From assembly GCA_017626555.1 (NCBI GenBank), contig JAGAIM010000003.1, positions 1 to 64,000 on the forward strand: DNA of 64,000 nucleotides, written 5' to 3'. The position numbers and the translations under genes were made by a program. Positions 35,605 through 45,147 of the stretch are shown piece by piece (position 1 is the stretch's first letter; each line of letters starts with the position of its first letter). Under the pieces are notes generated by a model that was not told the DNA's origin, did no database searches, and saw nothing but the letters and a program-made list of their open reading frames with translations. Origin of the DNA: Bacteroidales bacterium. GTDB lineage: Bacteria > Bacteroidota > Bacteroidia > Bacteroidales > UBA932.

Positions 35605-38600
35605 TTAAAACATCCAACGGAGGCTGAGGAGCATCTGCCAAGTGTTGTATGTGTTGGTAGACACTGTCCACTCTGGAGCCGAGAATGTATATGTACCATT
35701 ATTGTAGGCGAGGATCTGTTCTGAATTAACTTTCTTTGCAACACCCCAATTGCTGTTGAAGAGATTACCGATATTGTTGATATCGAATCCGACCTGAACA
35801 GTATTCTCTCTGCCGGCTACATTGAAGTTGATATCCTGAGCGAACTTGAAGTTGAAGCGGTGGTTCCACGGAACAGTCACTCCACCTCTCTCCGAATATT
35901 CACCTCTGTGCTTACTGAGATAAGAATCGTTCCTTATGAACTTCTCGAACTCATTCCTGTTCTCTTCTGATGTGAACGGCATATTTGCAAGTTCTTTCTC
36001 AGTAGGTATATAGACAAGATTATTGGCACCTGTATCACCTGTAACATTATTCATTACGTATGAAATTCTGTTGTAGGAATAGTTACCTACATAACAAAGA
36101 TTCATACCTTCATAGAACAGGCTGAATGTTGACTTGCCCCTATTTCCCTGCTTGATGGCATAACTTAGATTTGCAATCACTCTGTGAGGAGATACGAAGC
36201 CTGAATGACCAAGAGCTGCGACATTCGATCCGTTGACATTATAATTGTTTGCAGAGAAAGCTGAAGATACCTGATCTCCATAACCCTCGCTCAATGACTG
36301 GCTGTCGCTATAAGTATAAGCCGCCATCATAGAAAGACCGAAGTTGAAACTCTTCTGCAACTGTGCTGTAATCGAATAATAGTATCCATCCACATCCGAG
36401 TTGGTGAGATACAGAGGGCTAACAGTCTGGCCTGTACTATTCTTGATGTTCTCAGCACTCCATTTTGCTCTCTTGACAGGCTCACCCGGAAGCTGGATAC
36501 CATCTGGATCCTGTACCATTCCGAGCTTATGAACATAAACGGTGGTGAGATCCTTGTTATAAATACCCTCGAGAGTAGCCTTGATTCCGCCAGGAAGACG
36601 TCCTTCGAGTGCAAGAGATGTCTTCCAGGTTGAAGGAAGCTTGAGATCCTTGTCAAGGATTGTAGCACCTTGAGGAGCAGGAAGATTTTTAGACTCATAT
36701 GCACCCGTAAGGTCATAAAGATCCATTACGATATCATTTACGTTAGTATGGAATCCTATGTCGGTGTTACCCTTCTGGTCATAGTATTGAGCCTGGATGC
36801 AGTTGCTGTTACCAACAGCTGAAACGATCCATACGAATGGGATACGTCCTGTGTAGATACCTGAACCTCCACGAAGAATGAGGTTTCGGTTCTTAAGAAT
36901 ATCCCAATTGAAACCTATACGAGGAGAAACTGAAAGACGTGCTGCAGGAAGATCATCAGTATTGAGACCTTTGAATGATTGTGAAGTCTGTGCAAGTTCA
37001 GAGAACTCAACATTGTGGTTGTTCCGGATCGTAGGATAGAAAGGAAGTTCAAAGCGAAGACCGGCTGTAACTTTGAAGTAATCGCTGATATTGAGTTCAT
37101 CCTGTGCATAAGCAGAAAGCTGCATATACTGGAATGAAGGATATACCACATCATTCAGGTTTGAATTGTTCGGATGTGTGATAGCGAATGCGGCAGGCTT
37201 GACGTTATTCTTGAAATCATCCCAGGAATTGTAGAGATAATATCCTGTACCCATCTGCATATAACCGTTCTTTGTCTCATCCCACTCAAACTGGAGACCG
37301 GCTGTGATGTTGCTGATGCCCTTCATAATGCTGATCTCATCAGTTACAGTGATTGTCTGCACATCACGGAGGTTACCGAGTGTGAACGGATCGAGACCAA
37401 AAGAGGTGATGACAGCTTTCTTTCCGTCATCTGTTGGCTGAAGGATATCCACAGAAGGGAATACATCTCCTGTATGACTGCGTTCCTCATTCTGGTGCGA
37501 CCAGGTGAAACGGAACATATTATTCAGCCTACCGTCAAGGAAGCGTGAGTTAAGTTCTGCAGAAAGCGAAGTGAACTGCTGGAGAGTCTGATAATTTGAG
37601 CCCTGGAAGAACATAGCATAGTCAGAAGTACGGCCATAGTCGTATCTGTTATACATATTATCCTTATTGTGAGACATAGGGCTGACAGATGTCGATGGCC
37701 AGGAATTGACCATATTTGCTGTATGGTTGAAACGTACGTTCAACTTATGATTGTTGCTGATGTTCCAGTCCACACGCGCCATTATTTTCCAGTCCGGAGT
37801 AGCTATGGAATAATTCTGATATGGACCTGGATCATAATCATATGTCTTCTTCAGATAGTCTGCAACCTCATTCATAAAAGCCTCGGTAGGACGTGAATAG
37901 ACACCACCGAACTCATCAGACTCACTTTGACGAGCAAGCTTTGATGAAGGATTCGTCTCTGGAGAATACTCCGCATTGATGAAGAAGAATAACTTGTTTC
38001 TGATGATAGGACCACCCAAAGTGAAACCTGTCACATTCGAGAACGACTTGGTAAGAGAAAGTTTCTCATCTGCTATCCTGTCGCCGGCAAGTTGATCATT
38101 TGTATAGTAGTTATAGACCGAAGCACGCCACTGGTTTGTACCACTCTTAGTAACTGCATTGATCGCACCGCCGGTAAAGCCTGAATGACGAACGTCAAAT
38201 GGAGTGATATCCACGCTAAGTTGCTCGAGAGCGTCAAGAGAGATAGGTGAACCTCCGGCAGGAAGATTTGAACCGATACCGAATGAGTTCTGGAATGCTG
38301 CACCATCAACAGAGACAAAAGACGAACGATAGTTACCGCCACCGAGTGATGTACCGTTTGAGTTCGACGATGACTGTGGAGTAAGCATCATTACATCGGT
38401 AAGAGACCTGTTTACAGTCGGCAGAGCGCTCATTGTCTTCTGGCTCACAGAAGTGCTGACTCCGGCATTGTTCAGGTTCATTCCAGAATCCACGCCGTCA
38501 GCTGTAAAGACTGCAGCATCAAGACCCAAAGCCTCAACCTCCATACCACAATTCAATGTAACCACCTCTCCGATAGGGGCATAAACTTCTGTAAACTCTA

Positions 38601-38872
38601 CAGTTCTGTAACCAAGCATTTCAACCTTAACCGAGTAAGGGCCACCTGGAGTCACTGCATTGATACGATAAGCACCATTGCTGTCGGATGTAGTGTAATA
38701 AGTTGTTCCTGAAGGGGTATGTACAGCTATTACTGCTGCACCGATAACTACACCTTCATTGTCAGAAATTCGTCCTGAAATAGAGGAAGTAGTAACCTGT
38801 GCGAACGCACAAATGATAGATAGGACTGCCCCCCCCTAGCAGGGCAAAAAATCGCTTAACTGATTGTTTCAT
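35605..38872 (-). CDS. Oar-like TonB-dependent receptor, out of frame at a G8 tract (phase-OFF as read)
   Basis: The ATG at 38872 opens MKQSVKRFFALLGG, but eight consecutive G on the coding strand (38836-38829) shift the frame and the reading ends within about 36 codons. With seven G the signal continues AVLSIICAFAQVTT and joins a complete 1088-residue Oar-like receptor. That form has a CarboxypepD_reg domain (ISGRISDNEGVVIGAAVIAV), a plug (SVDGAAFQNSFGIGSNLPAG) and a barrel ending MLLSLRWMF. Downstream of the tract the frame is open to 35605; a conventional gene call would begin at the GTG at 38655 and lose the signal. The body shows no other damage, which fits a switchable gene better than a decaying one. 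Own promoter and terminator. Confidence 0.85.
38829..38836 (-). repeat. G8 homopolymer in a receptor signal sequence
   Basis: Eight C on the plus strand, read as G8 in the coding strand, between codons for LL and the hydrophobic core of the signal peptide. Seven (or ten) G restore the reading frame. Such tracts change length by slipped-strand mispairing. Confidence 0.85.
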
Positions 38873-38908
38873 AGCGCTTTATAATTAATAGGAGTTATAA
38901 TTTCGAGG

Positions 38909-38916
38909 CAAAGATA
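38909..38916 (-). promoter_or_regulatory. -7 box for the phase-OFF receptor
   Basis: TATCTTTG on the minus strand fits TAnnTTTG, 36 bases before the ATG at 38872. It matches the box of the 35370 gene in all eight bases and the following GCC. Confidence 0.55.
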
Positions 38917-39008
38917 CTATATTTTGTGAATGTATGAAAGTTTTGGTGACAATTTTCATTTATTTAAATTACTCCTTATCTGTCAGCAACATTTGTCAAC
39001 AAATCTGG

Positions 39009-39037
39009 TTGTATGTCCGGATTTTTGACTATCTTTG
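39009..39037 (+). promoter_or_regulatory. Bacteroidota promoter for metK
   Basis: TTG (39009-39011), 18 bases, then TATCTTTG (39030-39037). Transcription should start near 39044, leaving a leader of about 170 bases that holds the riboswitch and attenuator. The rest of the gap, 38940-39008, shows no gene. Confidence 0.7.
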
Positions 39038-39055
39038 CCGCCCGAAATAATAAAT

Positions 39056-39101
39056 GTGGAGAGATTTGGCTGCTTGCAACCACTTGAAAAAATGCTAAAA
39101 T
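39056..39101 (+). promoter_or_regulatory. SAM-II-like riboswitch in the metK leader
   Basis: The leader holds GATTTGGCTGCTTGCA, then ACCAC, an A-rich stretch and GCTAAAATG. The order GATTT...TTGCA...A-rich...GCTAAA is the conserved core of the SAM-II pseudoknot riboswitch. GTGG (39056-39059) can pair with CCAC (39079-39082) as stem P1, and TTTGGC (39065-39070) can pair with GCTAAA (39094-39099) as the pseudoknot. P1 looks short, so assignment is by pattern and by position before a SAM synthetase. SAM binding would then lower metK output. Confidence 0.65.
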
Positions 39102-39164
39102 GTTGACTTTACGGTCATCGGCCACGGTGACCTCTTTCATATCAATGTTTTGTGTTTTTGTGAC

Positions 39165-39191
39165 GGCTCCGCATTTTTGTGGGGCTTTTTT
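39165..39191 (+). terminator. attenuator-type terminator before metK
   Basis: GGCTCCGC (39165-39172) pairs with GTGGGGCT (39179-39186) including three G-U pairs, around ATTTTT, and six T follow (39186-39191). It lies 21 bases before the ATG and after the riboswitch core, the arrangement of a ligand-controlled terminator. Confidence 0.65.
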
Positions 39192-39212
39192 GATATATAA
39201 AACAATTACGAT

Positions 39213-40532
39213 ATGAACTACTTATTTACATCAGAATCGGTGTCAGAAGGACACCCGGACAAGGTCTCGGATCAGATTTCCGATGCCATTCTTGACGAAT
39301 TTCTCCGTCAGGACCCTGAGGCCAAGGTTGCCTGCGAGACATTCTGCAGCACAGGCCTCGTAGTAGTGGGCGGCGAGGTACGCTCAGAGGATGCATACGT
39401 TGACATCCCTAAGACCGTGCGCCGCGTCATCAACAAGATCGGCTATAACAAGGCTGAATATATGTTCGACGGCAACTCCTGCGGAATCCTTTCCGCCCTG
39501 CACGAACAGAGCGTTGACATCAACCGCGGTGTAGTCGGCGAAGATGCAGACGCACAGGGAGCCGGCGACCAGGGAATGATGTTCGGATATGCCTGCCGCG
39601 ACACAGAGGAATATATGCCTCTTCCTCTCGCCCTTTCACATCAGGCCCTTCTGATGCTTGCAAAGATCCGCAAGCAGAAGCCGGAACTTATGCCATATCT
39701 CCGTCCGGACTCGAAGTCACAGTTCACAATCGAATATGACGGCGAGACTAACGAGCCGGTACGCGTGCACACAATCGTGATCTCGACCCAGCACGACGAG
39801 TTCACACCGGAATCTCTCGGAAAGATGAACTATGCAGACGGCTGCGCCCAGTTCGGACAGAAGCGTGTGGACGAGGCAATGCAGGCGAAGATCCGCGAGG
39901 ACGTACAGAACATCCTCCTTCCTATGCTCATCGAGACTCTCGCACCGGAGACAGCAGCCCTCTTCAAGGGCGACCATATCCTCCACGTGAACCCTACAGG
40001 AAAATTCGTGATCGGAGGTCCTCACGGTGACACAGGTCTCACAGGCCGCAAGATCATCGTTGACACATACGGAGGAAAGGGAGCACACGGCGGTGGAGCA
40101 TTCTCCGGAAAGGACCCTTCAAAGGTTGACCGATCTGCTGCATACGCAGCAAGATATATCGCCAAGAATATGGTAGCTGCCGGAGTGGCACGCGAAATGC
40201 TCGTGCAGGTATCATACGCCATCGGAGTGGCACGTCCCCTCAGCATCTTCGTGAACACCTACGGCACAGCAGCCAACGGCCTCACCGATGCGGAGATTGC
40301 GGAAAAGATCAATGTTCTCTTCGACCTCCGTCCGGCAAAGATCATCGAGAAGTTCGGGCTCAAGAAGCCGATCTATGAGCCTACAGCATCATACGGACAC
40401 GTCGGCCGCGACCCTTACAAGGCTACCGTGACAGTAAGACGTGACGGAAAGGATGTCCAGGAACTCGTCCAGTTCTTCGGATGGGAACTCCTCGACTCGG
40501 TAGATCTGATCAAAGAAGCATTCGGACTATAA
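39213..40532 (+). CDS. metK: S-adenosylmethionine synthetase
   Basis: MetK joins ATP and methionine to make SAM, the cell's main methyl donor. The 439-residue protein has the family motifs [21 protein letters not shown] (catalytic His15-type position), [35 protein letters not shown] and [19 protein letters not shown]. It is somewhat longer than the roughly 385-residue E. coli enzyme, as is common in Bacteroidota. It stands alone behind a SAM-responsive leader, which gives a direct feedback loop, and is followed by paired hairpins. The cytosolic product feeds the many SAM enzymes in the window (TrmB, DNA methylase, the RlmI-like protein). Confidence 0.98.
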   Translation: MNYLFTSESVSEGHPDKVSDQISDAILDEFLRQDPEAKVACETFCSTGLVVVGGEVRSEDAYVDIPKTVRRVINKIGYNKAEYMFDGNSCGILSALHEQSVDINRGVVGEDADAQGAGDQGMMFGYACRDTEEYMPLPLALSHQALLMLAKIRKQKPELMPYLRPDSKSQFTIEYDGETNEPVRVHTIVISTQHDEFTPESLGKMNYADGCAQFGQKRVDEAMQAKIREDVQNILLPMLIETLAPETAALFKGDHILHVNPTGKFVIGGPHGDTGLTGRKIIVDTYGGKGAHGGGAFSGKDPSKVDRSAAYAARYIAKNMVAAGVAREMLVQVSYAIGVARPLSIFVNTYGTAANGLTDAEIAEKINVLFDLRPAKIIEKFGLKKPIYEPTASYGHVGRDPYKATVTVRRDGKDVQELVQFFGWELLDSVDLIKEAFGL

Positions 40533-40544
40533 GAATCTTTATCG

Positions 40545-40617
40545 AAACGGCATCACCCTTGGACAAACGGCGCATATCCCTATGTTTCTGCGACGTAGTC
40601 CGAGGGTGATGCCGTTT
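40545..40617. terminator. nested hairpin A, downstream of metK
   Basis: AAACGGCATCACCCTTGGAC (40545-40564) pairs with GTCCGAGGGTGATGCCGTTT (40598-40617) with one T-G pair. Inside, CGCA (40571-40574) pairs with TGCG (40589-40592) around TATCCCTATGTTTC. It can serve convergent metK and smpB. Confidence 0.8.
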
Positions 40618-40633
40618 TACCAAGGCATTACAC

Positions 40634-40699
40634 CAATCAGCCCCGTGAGCAAGCGAAGCATATCCCTTTTTCCTGCTTCGCAAACCACGGGGCTGATTG
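40634..40699. terminator. nested hairpin B, downstream of smpB
   Basis: CAATCAGCCCCGTG (40634-40647) pairs perfectly with 40686-40699. An inner perfect stem GCGAAGCA/TGCTTCGC (40653-40660, 40674-40681) closes the loop TATCCCTTTTTCC. The inner loop matches that of hairpin A (GCATATCCCT...TTnCTGC), although the outer arms differ. Confidence 0.8.
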
Positions 40700-40717
40700 A
40701 GTGTATAGGCCGAGAAC

Positions 40718-41167
40718 TTACATTCTTTCCATCTCGCGCCTGAGATCCTTCTCCTTTATCGATGCTCGTTTGTCATATTCCTTCTTACCACGTGCAAGAG
40801 CGATAAGCAACTTTGCATAACCGTTATCGGCAACATAAAGTTTCACAGCAATTATGGTAAGTCCCTTCTCCTTCACCGCCCTGTTCAGACGGGTCAGCTC
40901 CTTACGGGTAAGCAGAAGCTTCCTCTCACGACGTGGATCGTGCTTTCCCCAACTTCCCCACCAATACTCGGCAACGTGCATATTCTTGACATACAGCTCG
41001 TTATTATTGAAATAACAGAAGGCATCCACCAATGAAGCCTTTCCAGCCCTGATGGACTTTATTTCCGTACCTGTAAGCACAATTCCCGCCTGGAAGGTCT
41101 CGATGAACTCATAGTCAAACGAAGCCCTCCTGTTCTTTATCTCTACACTGCTTTTCGCTTTCGGCAT
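40718..41167 (-). CDS. smpB: SsrA-binding protein SmpB
   Basis: SmpB partners tmRNA in trans-translation, rescuing stalled ribosomes. All 149 residues fit the family: [53 protein letters not shown] and a basic C-terminal tail ([18 protein letters not shown]) that inserts in the mRNA channel. It begins just three bases after the DNA methylase stop, and no promoter is seen in between, so it is probably read from the R-M transcript. That is an unusual setting for this gene. Confidence 0.97.
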   Translation of the reverse strand: MPKAKSSVEIKNRRASFDYEFIETFQAGIVLTGTEIKSIRAGKASLVDAFCYFNNNELYVKNMHVAEYWWGSWGKHDPRRERKLLLTRKELTRLNRAVKEKGLTIIAVKLYVADNGYAKLLIALARGKKEYDKRASIKEKDLRREMERM

Positions 41168-41170
41168 AAT

Positions 41171-42730
41171 CTAACTCAAAAAATAATTTAATAGTATTTC
41201 TTCTATTTCTTTAACAGGCAATGAGCTCGGGCTATCATTGACCATCGCTTCTATCCTTTGTTTCTCATTATCTGGAAGCAAGGCTATATCCAGCATCATT
41301 CCTTTATTAAGATCATTCGGCTCGAATTTCTGCAAGCCATTACCGTATTCTCTACAATTATCAGCAAATATTTCCTTAGCGATATCCGTCTGCAGATAGG
41401 CGAATAACAGGTCATCGGACACATCATTATACAAAGTGTGTTTAGGATATACGCAATGAAACGTTGTAAGATTATGAACTCCCGCAAGATTTCGGATAAA
41501 TCTCAATCCCTTCCTGTTAAACACAGTTACCCAAATAGGTGAAGGAGGACGATTTTCCAAGGCATACCAAGGATTCCGGCTAGAAGTAAGATACTTTTTA
41601 TCAATACCTTTAGAAATCCCCATCTTTAAATACTTAAGGATATTCTCATCCTCAGTCCCAACTGCATCTAACAAATATACATTCTTATCTTCATTTCTTA
41701 ATTTCAGAAAATCCTTTTCAGTGAAGAGCGGGCCTTTAACATCTGCACACTTGCACACACAAGGTAGAAGATGTTCTTCGTTAATTCCCTGTTCTACTGC
41801 CTTGCCTTTATTAAACACGAAAAAGTCATTTGCACCTGTAGCGATTCCCCGCATAACTTTAGCATACAAAGAAAAAGGCACCAGATTGCTATATCTATAA
41901 ACATTCGATTCCTGATAATATTTTCTCCATTTGATATCAGGATCAATGTCAGAGAAAGCATATATTCTACTGAATACATCATCCGGTATATCACCATTCA
42001 CACATCGTTTTATGAGCTCCGAACCTTTCAACGCAGGAAGTGCAGTAAAACGAACAGTATCACAGTCAGTTCCATTTTCACAAAGCACCAGACAAGATGT
42101 CGTCAAGGCATCCTCAAATAAACTTTCCTCAAAATTAAAAACTATAATATGACGCAATGCCCTTGTCTTAAGAAGATGATGCTTTACCAATGCACCATAA
42201 TCCGAATTAAGAAATTCAGATGGTACAATATACGCGCATCTTCCTCCGGGCTTAAGCTGATGAATTGATTTCAATAAGAATAGGGTGTATAAGTTGGTAA
42301 AACCGTTCAACTTGCAGGAAAGCCTGGTTTCTATCTCTTCAATTACCTTTTTATTATCATAATCGTGAAATTTGAAATATGGAGGATTACATATAATGCC
42401 ATCATACTTGTTGTCCCAGTCATTATACATATAATCCTGATGAAGAAGATTTATTTTCGGCCCATATAGTTTCTTACTCTCCTGTAATATATTGTCATCT
42501 ATCTCAAATCCTTTTACATCCAACTTCTCCTTCCTGCGCATCAAGCATCGAGAAAATACTCCCAACCCAAAAGCGGGCTCAAGTATAGACACGAGATCGT
42601 CTTTCTTCACCAACCAATCAACCATAACATCGGCCAATGAGATCGGGGTAAAGAATTGAGCATAAAATTTACGATGCTCTAGCGGAGTTCTACGAATATA
42701 ATCCGCTTCTATTGGACTTAAATCCTGCAC
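41171..42730 (-). CDS. type II N6-adenine DNA methyltransferase (TaqI-like, gamma class)
   Basis: This enzyme methylates adenine in the R-M recognition site to protect host DNA. The 519-residue protein has motif X (AQFFTP, 24-29), SAM motif I (ILEPAFGLGVFS, 49-60) and catalytic motif IV NPPYF (115-119), the order of gamma-class methylases, followed by a large target-recognition C-terminal half. It starts with GTG, overlapping the TAG of the nuclease gene (TAGTG). The gene is AT-rich: the 60 bases at 42721-42780 have 20 G+C, while 39241-39300 in metK have 30. That points to horizontal acquisition together with the nuclease. Confidence 0.88.
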   Translation of the reverse strand: MQDLSPIEADYIRRTPLEHRKFYAQFFTPISLADVMVDWLVKKDDLVSILEPAFGLGVFSRCLMRRKEKLDVKGFEIDDNILQESKKLYGPKINLLHQDYMYNDWDNKYDGIICNPPYFKFHDYDNKKVIEEIETRLSCKLNGFTNLYTLFLLKSIHQLKPGGRCAYIVPSEFLNSDYGALVKHHLLKTRALRHIIVFNFEESLFEDALTTSCLVLCENGTDCDTVRFTALPALKGSELIKRCVNGDIPDDVFSRIYAFSDIDPDIKWRKYYQESNVYRYSNLVPFSLYAKVMRGIATGANDFFVFNKGKAVEQGINEEHLLPCVCKCADVKGPLFTEKDFLKLRNEDKNVYLLDAVGTEDENILKYLKMGISKGIDKKYLTSSRNPWYALENRPPSPIWVTVFNRKGLRFIRNLAGVHNLTTFHCVYPKHTLYNDVSDDLLFAYLQTDIAKEIFADNCREYGNGLQKFEPNDLNKGMMLDIALLPDNEKQRIEAMVNDSPSSLPVKEIEEILLNYFLS

Positions 42731-43827
42731 TAAAATTCTCCCTTTATTTCCAATACTGCTCTTAATTTATCAACATCCAGATATGCTGTTCCGCCATTAA
42801 ATGTCACATAAAACAATAAACGGCCCCTGTCCATTTCCTTTCTTACACTCTTGTGATCTGGTTCATCAACTTTATACGCGACCTCAATCCCTGACTTAGA
42901 ACGGATCTTGATTGTATCTTTATTCTGATTTTTGGAATCACTCTCTATGGAGAAAACAAGTCCCTCGTTATCTGGATCAGAGATTATTTCCAATATCTTT
43001 TTAAAAGAGATTCCATACACCTTATCAAAGAAAACCTGGAAATAATAATGAGGAACATTATAAGTCTCTATCCACTTATACACGACCTTCAAATCCTCTA
43101 CTTTAGGAGTTATCGAAAGGTAATCCCTTTTTTGTATCTCCTTTATCGCAGCCTTCAGTTCCTTGAGTTTATCATTCAGAGTTAATAATCGTTCTGAAGA
43201 TCTCCATCCAGGAACCTTGAAATCTGCAATATTCAAAGAATCTTCTGTCAATCTTTCCAGAAGATCTCTATAGTTTATACGGGACTGATGCAGCAGTTCA
43301 TCAGAATATTCACTCAGAATCTCATTTCTAAGTTCCATTGCTCTGGAAGAATAGTAGTCGACACGGCTCTGCATTGCTTCCTCATAATGATCAATGAGAA
43401 ATGCACTTGACCTGACCTCAATACCAGCAATCGCTTTTCTGATATATGAATCTATCTGCGTATGATCCAAATGACTTATATCAAGTCCCAGATTCTCGTC
43501 ATAATCCTCTTTTCTGAATATGAGCAAATCAGGCCGTTTACCGATCTCATCCAATTCTCGCTGGAACTCTTTAAAGAAAACGTCAAATCCAGGTTCTCCA
43601 GCCACAACGGCATCCGATTTTCCATATTTGACTGCAATATAATTCTTCGAAGTCCTATTGATTGCACGCGTCAACAAACTCTCCGCCCAATCACCCTGCT
43701 CCTTATTTGTTATAAAATTTGAACTCGCCTGTGTAGGAGTACGCGCAACATCTCTAGGCAATGAAAAATCAGCCAAAGTATGCGGAACATTTTTGACAAG
43801 TTCCTTGATATCTTCGAAATAAGTCAT
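42730..43827 (-). CDS. type II restriction endonuclease, AccI-like
   Basis: Placed directly upstream of and overlapping the methylase. I choose the ATG at 43827 (365 residues) because AGGAGGAGGG lies 2-11 bases before it, a strong Shine-Dalgarno that is rare in this phylum; the ATG at 43845 would encode that sequence as protein. The N-terminal half has [37 protein letters not shown] and [10 protein letters not shown] (Pro-Asp at 99-100), then [10 protein letters not shown] (E137), a plausible PD-(D/E)xK core with Arg at the last position. Resemblance to the AccI family is from memory; if right, the target would be near GTMKAC. AT-rich like its partner. Confidence 0.7.
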   Translation of the reverse strand: MTYFEDIKELVKNVPHTLADFSLPRDVARTPTQASSNFITNKEQGDWAESLLTRAINRTSKNYIAVKYGKSDAVVAGEPGFDVFFKEFQRELDEIGKRPDLLIFRKEDYDENLGLDISHLDHTQIDSYIRKAIAGIEVRSSAFLIDHYEEAMQSRVDYYSSRAMELRNEILSEYSDELLHQSRINYRDLLERLTEDSLNIADFKVPGWRSSERLLTLNDKLKELKAAIKEIQKRDYLSITPKVEDLKVVYKWIETYNVPHYYFQVFFDKVYGISFKKILEIISDPDNEGLVFSIESDSKNQNKDTIKIRSKSGIEVAYKVDEPDHKSVRKEMDRGRLLFYVTFNGGTAYLDVDKLRAVLEIKGEF

Positions 43828-43852
43828 ATCCCTCCTCCTAAACATTATACTG

Positions 43853-43860
43853 CAAATTTA
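43853..43860 (-). promoter_or_regulatory. -7 box for the restriction-modification operon
   Basis: TAAATTTG on the minus strand fits TAnnTTTG, 26 bases before the ATG at 43827. It nearly abuts the divergent miaA box, and together they fill the 50-base gap. Confidence 0.55.
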
Positions 43861-43883
43861 AAAGATTATTCCGATTCTTTAAA

Positions 43884-43891
43884 TATCTTTG
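43884..43891 (+). promoter_or_regulatory. -7 box for miaA
   Basis: TATCTTTG fits TAnnTTTG. The box ends 7 bases before the ATG at 43899, so a transcript from here would have almost no leader, or translation starts at the next ATG (43932). Confidence 0.5.
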
Positions 43892-43898
43892 TACAACT

Positions 43899-45038
43899 AT
43901 GGCAAAGAAACCTTTCACACCGATACCCCCGATGGCAGAACTGCCTCCTGCGGAAGAAATCAATGTCCGGGAAATCCTTGACAAATACCTTACCGGAGAG
44001 ATCGACCTTATCTGCGTCCTGGGTCCTACAGCCAGCGGCAAGACCCGCTATGCCGTCCACCTCGCCAGGGAAATCAACTCCCTACTGGATCAATCTTGCA
44101 CCCGCGAGGTTTTTCTAGTGGCAGAAAGCCTCGAGGACCGTGCCACCCGCGGCACGGAAGCGGGGGTACCACAAGCAAAGCGCAGTGGTGGGGTGAGCGC
44201 AGCGAACGTCCGAGAGGCTTCTGGCACCAGAAAAACCGGCGCCGAAATCATCTCCGCCGACTCCCGTCAGGTCTATCGCGGAATGGACATCGGCACAGGA
44301 AAAGATCTGTCTGAATATGAGGAGATTCCATACCACCTTATGGATATAGTCGATGCCGGAACGAAATATAATATATTCGAGTATCAGAGAGACTTTGAAA
44401 AGGCATATAGGGACATCCGGGAGAGAGGCGGGATACCGATCCTCTGCGGAGGTTCCGGGTTATACATCGAAGCGGCGACCTGCGGATATTCCCTCCCGGA
44501 AGTACCTGCCGATCCGCAGCTGCGGGCAGAACTTGAAAAGAAATCCGATGAAGAACTCATAGCACAACTCGCTTCGTTGAAGCCCCTTCACAACACCACC
44601 GACTACGACACCCGCAAGCGCCTGATCAGAGCCCTGGAAATAGCCATCTACGAAGCTGAACATCCTGTCCATCGCACCAGCTTCCTGCCAAAGAACACTT
44701 ATTATATAGGTACATTGGTCAGTCGCGACGAGAGAAATGCACGCATCGACCGTCGTCTGGATGCACGTCTGGAAGAAGGAATGGTAGAAGAAATCCGTGG
44801 ACTGATCGATGGGACCCATCCGGCACTCGCACCTGGGCACAGGCCAGTTCCCGCTGAAGACCTTATCTACTATGGTCTGGAATACAAATTCGTCACCTTA
44901 TATATTACCGGTGAACTCACATTCGAGCAGATGCGCACCCAACTGGCCACAGCAATCCATCAGTTCGCCAAACGTCAGATGACCTGGTTCCGCGGAATGG
45001 AACGCAAAGGCATCCGCATCCATTGGACCACAGTCTAG
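43899..45038 (+). CDS. miaA: tRNA dimethylallyltransferase with an in-frame repeat insertion
   Basis: MiaA adds a dimethylallyl group to A37 of tRNAs that read UNN codons. The 379-residue reading has the P-loop GPTASGKT (42-49), ADSRQVYRGMDIGTGKD (120-136), YHLMDIVDA, LCGGSGLY and the tRNA-binding R-Q-M-T-W-F near the C-terminus. Family members run about 300 residues; here residues 61-113 are extra, wedged between AREIN and GAEIISADSRQVY where the family has no gap. The extra coding DNA is a palindromic element (44108-44237). The frame stays open, so the enzyme may still work if the insert loops out. ATG 43932 is an alternative start. Confidence 0.92.
   Translation: MAKKPFTPIPPMAELPPAEEINVREILDKYLTGEIDLICVLGPTASGKTRYAVHLAREINSLLDQSCTREVFLVAESLEDRATRGTEAGVPQAKRSGGVSAANVREASGTRKTGAEIISADSRQVYRGMDIGTGKDLSEYEEIPYHLMDIVDAGTKYNIFEYQRDFEKAYRDIRERGGIPILCGGSGLYIEAATCGYSLPEVPADPQLRAELEKKSDEELIAQLASLKPLHNTTDYDTRKRLIRALEIAIYEAEHPVHRTSFLPKNTYYIGTLVSRDERNARIDRRLDARLEEGMVEEIRGLIDGTHPALAPGHRPVPAEDLIYYGLEYKFVTLYITGELTFEQMRTQLATAIHQFAKRQMTWFRGMERKGIRIHWTTV
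44108..44237 (+). repeat. palindromic element inserted within miaA
   Basis: GGTTTTTCTAGTGGCAGAAA (from 44108) and the reverse complement of 44208-44237, GGTTTTTCTGGTGCCAGAAG, are near-identical terminal inverted arms of about 30 bases. Inside lie a perfect CCGTGCC/GGCACGG stem (44138-44157) and a CCAC/GTGG pair. The element, about 130 bases with imperfect ends, resembles an intergenic REP/PALM type repeat that landed in a gene. Confidence 0.8.
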
Positions 45039-45039
45039 T

Positions 45040-45145
45040 GTGGCACGCAACCCGCTATCCCTCAGCACCTTACGTATAATGCCTGCTGCATTGATGCAGC
45101 AGGCATTATACGTAAAACACTACCTATCAATAGGTTGTGCGCCAC
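45040..45145. terminator. nested bidirectional terminator between miaA and trmB
   Basis: The core is a perfect 20-bp stem, 45071-45090 with 45095-45114, around TTGA. Outer arms GTGGCACGCAACC (45040-45052) and GGTTGTGCGCCAC (45133-45145) also pair with two mismatches. Converging genes share it. Confidence 0.88.
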
Positions 45146-45147
45146 CA

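Noticed and set aside
8677-38872. Classical polysaccharide utilisation locus with SusC/SusD
   Set aside because: The receptors are Oar-like and no SusD-type protein or clustered glycosidase is present in this stretch.
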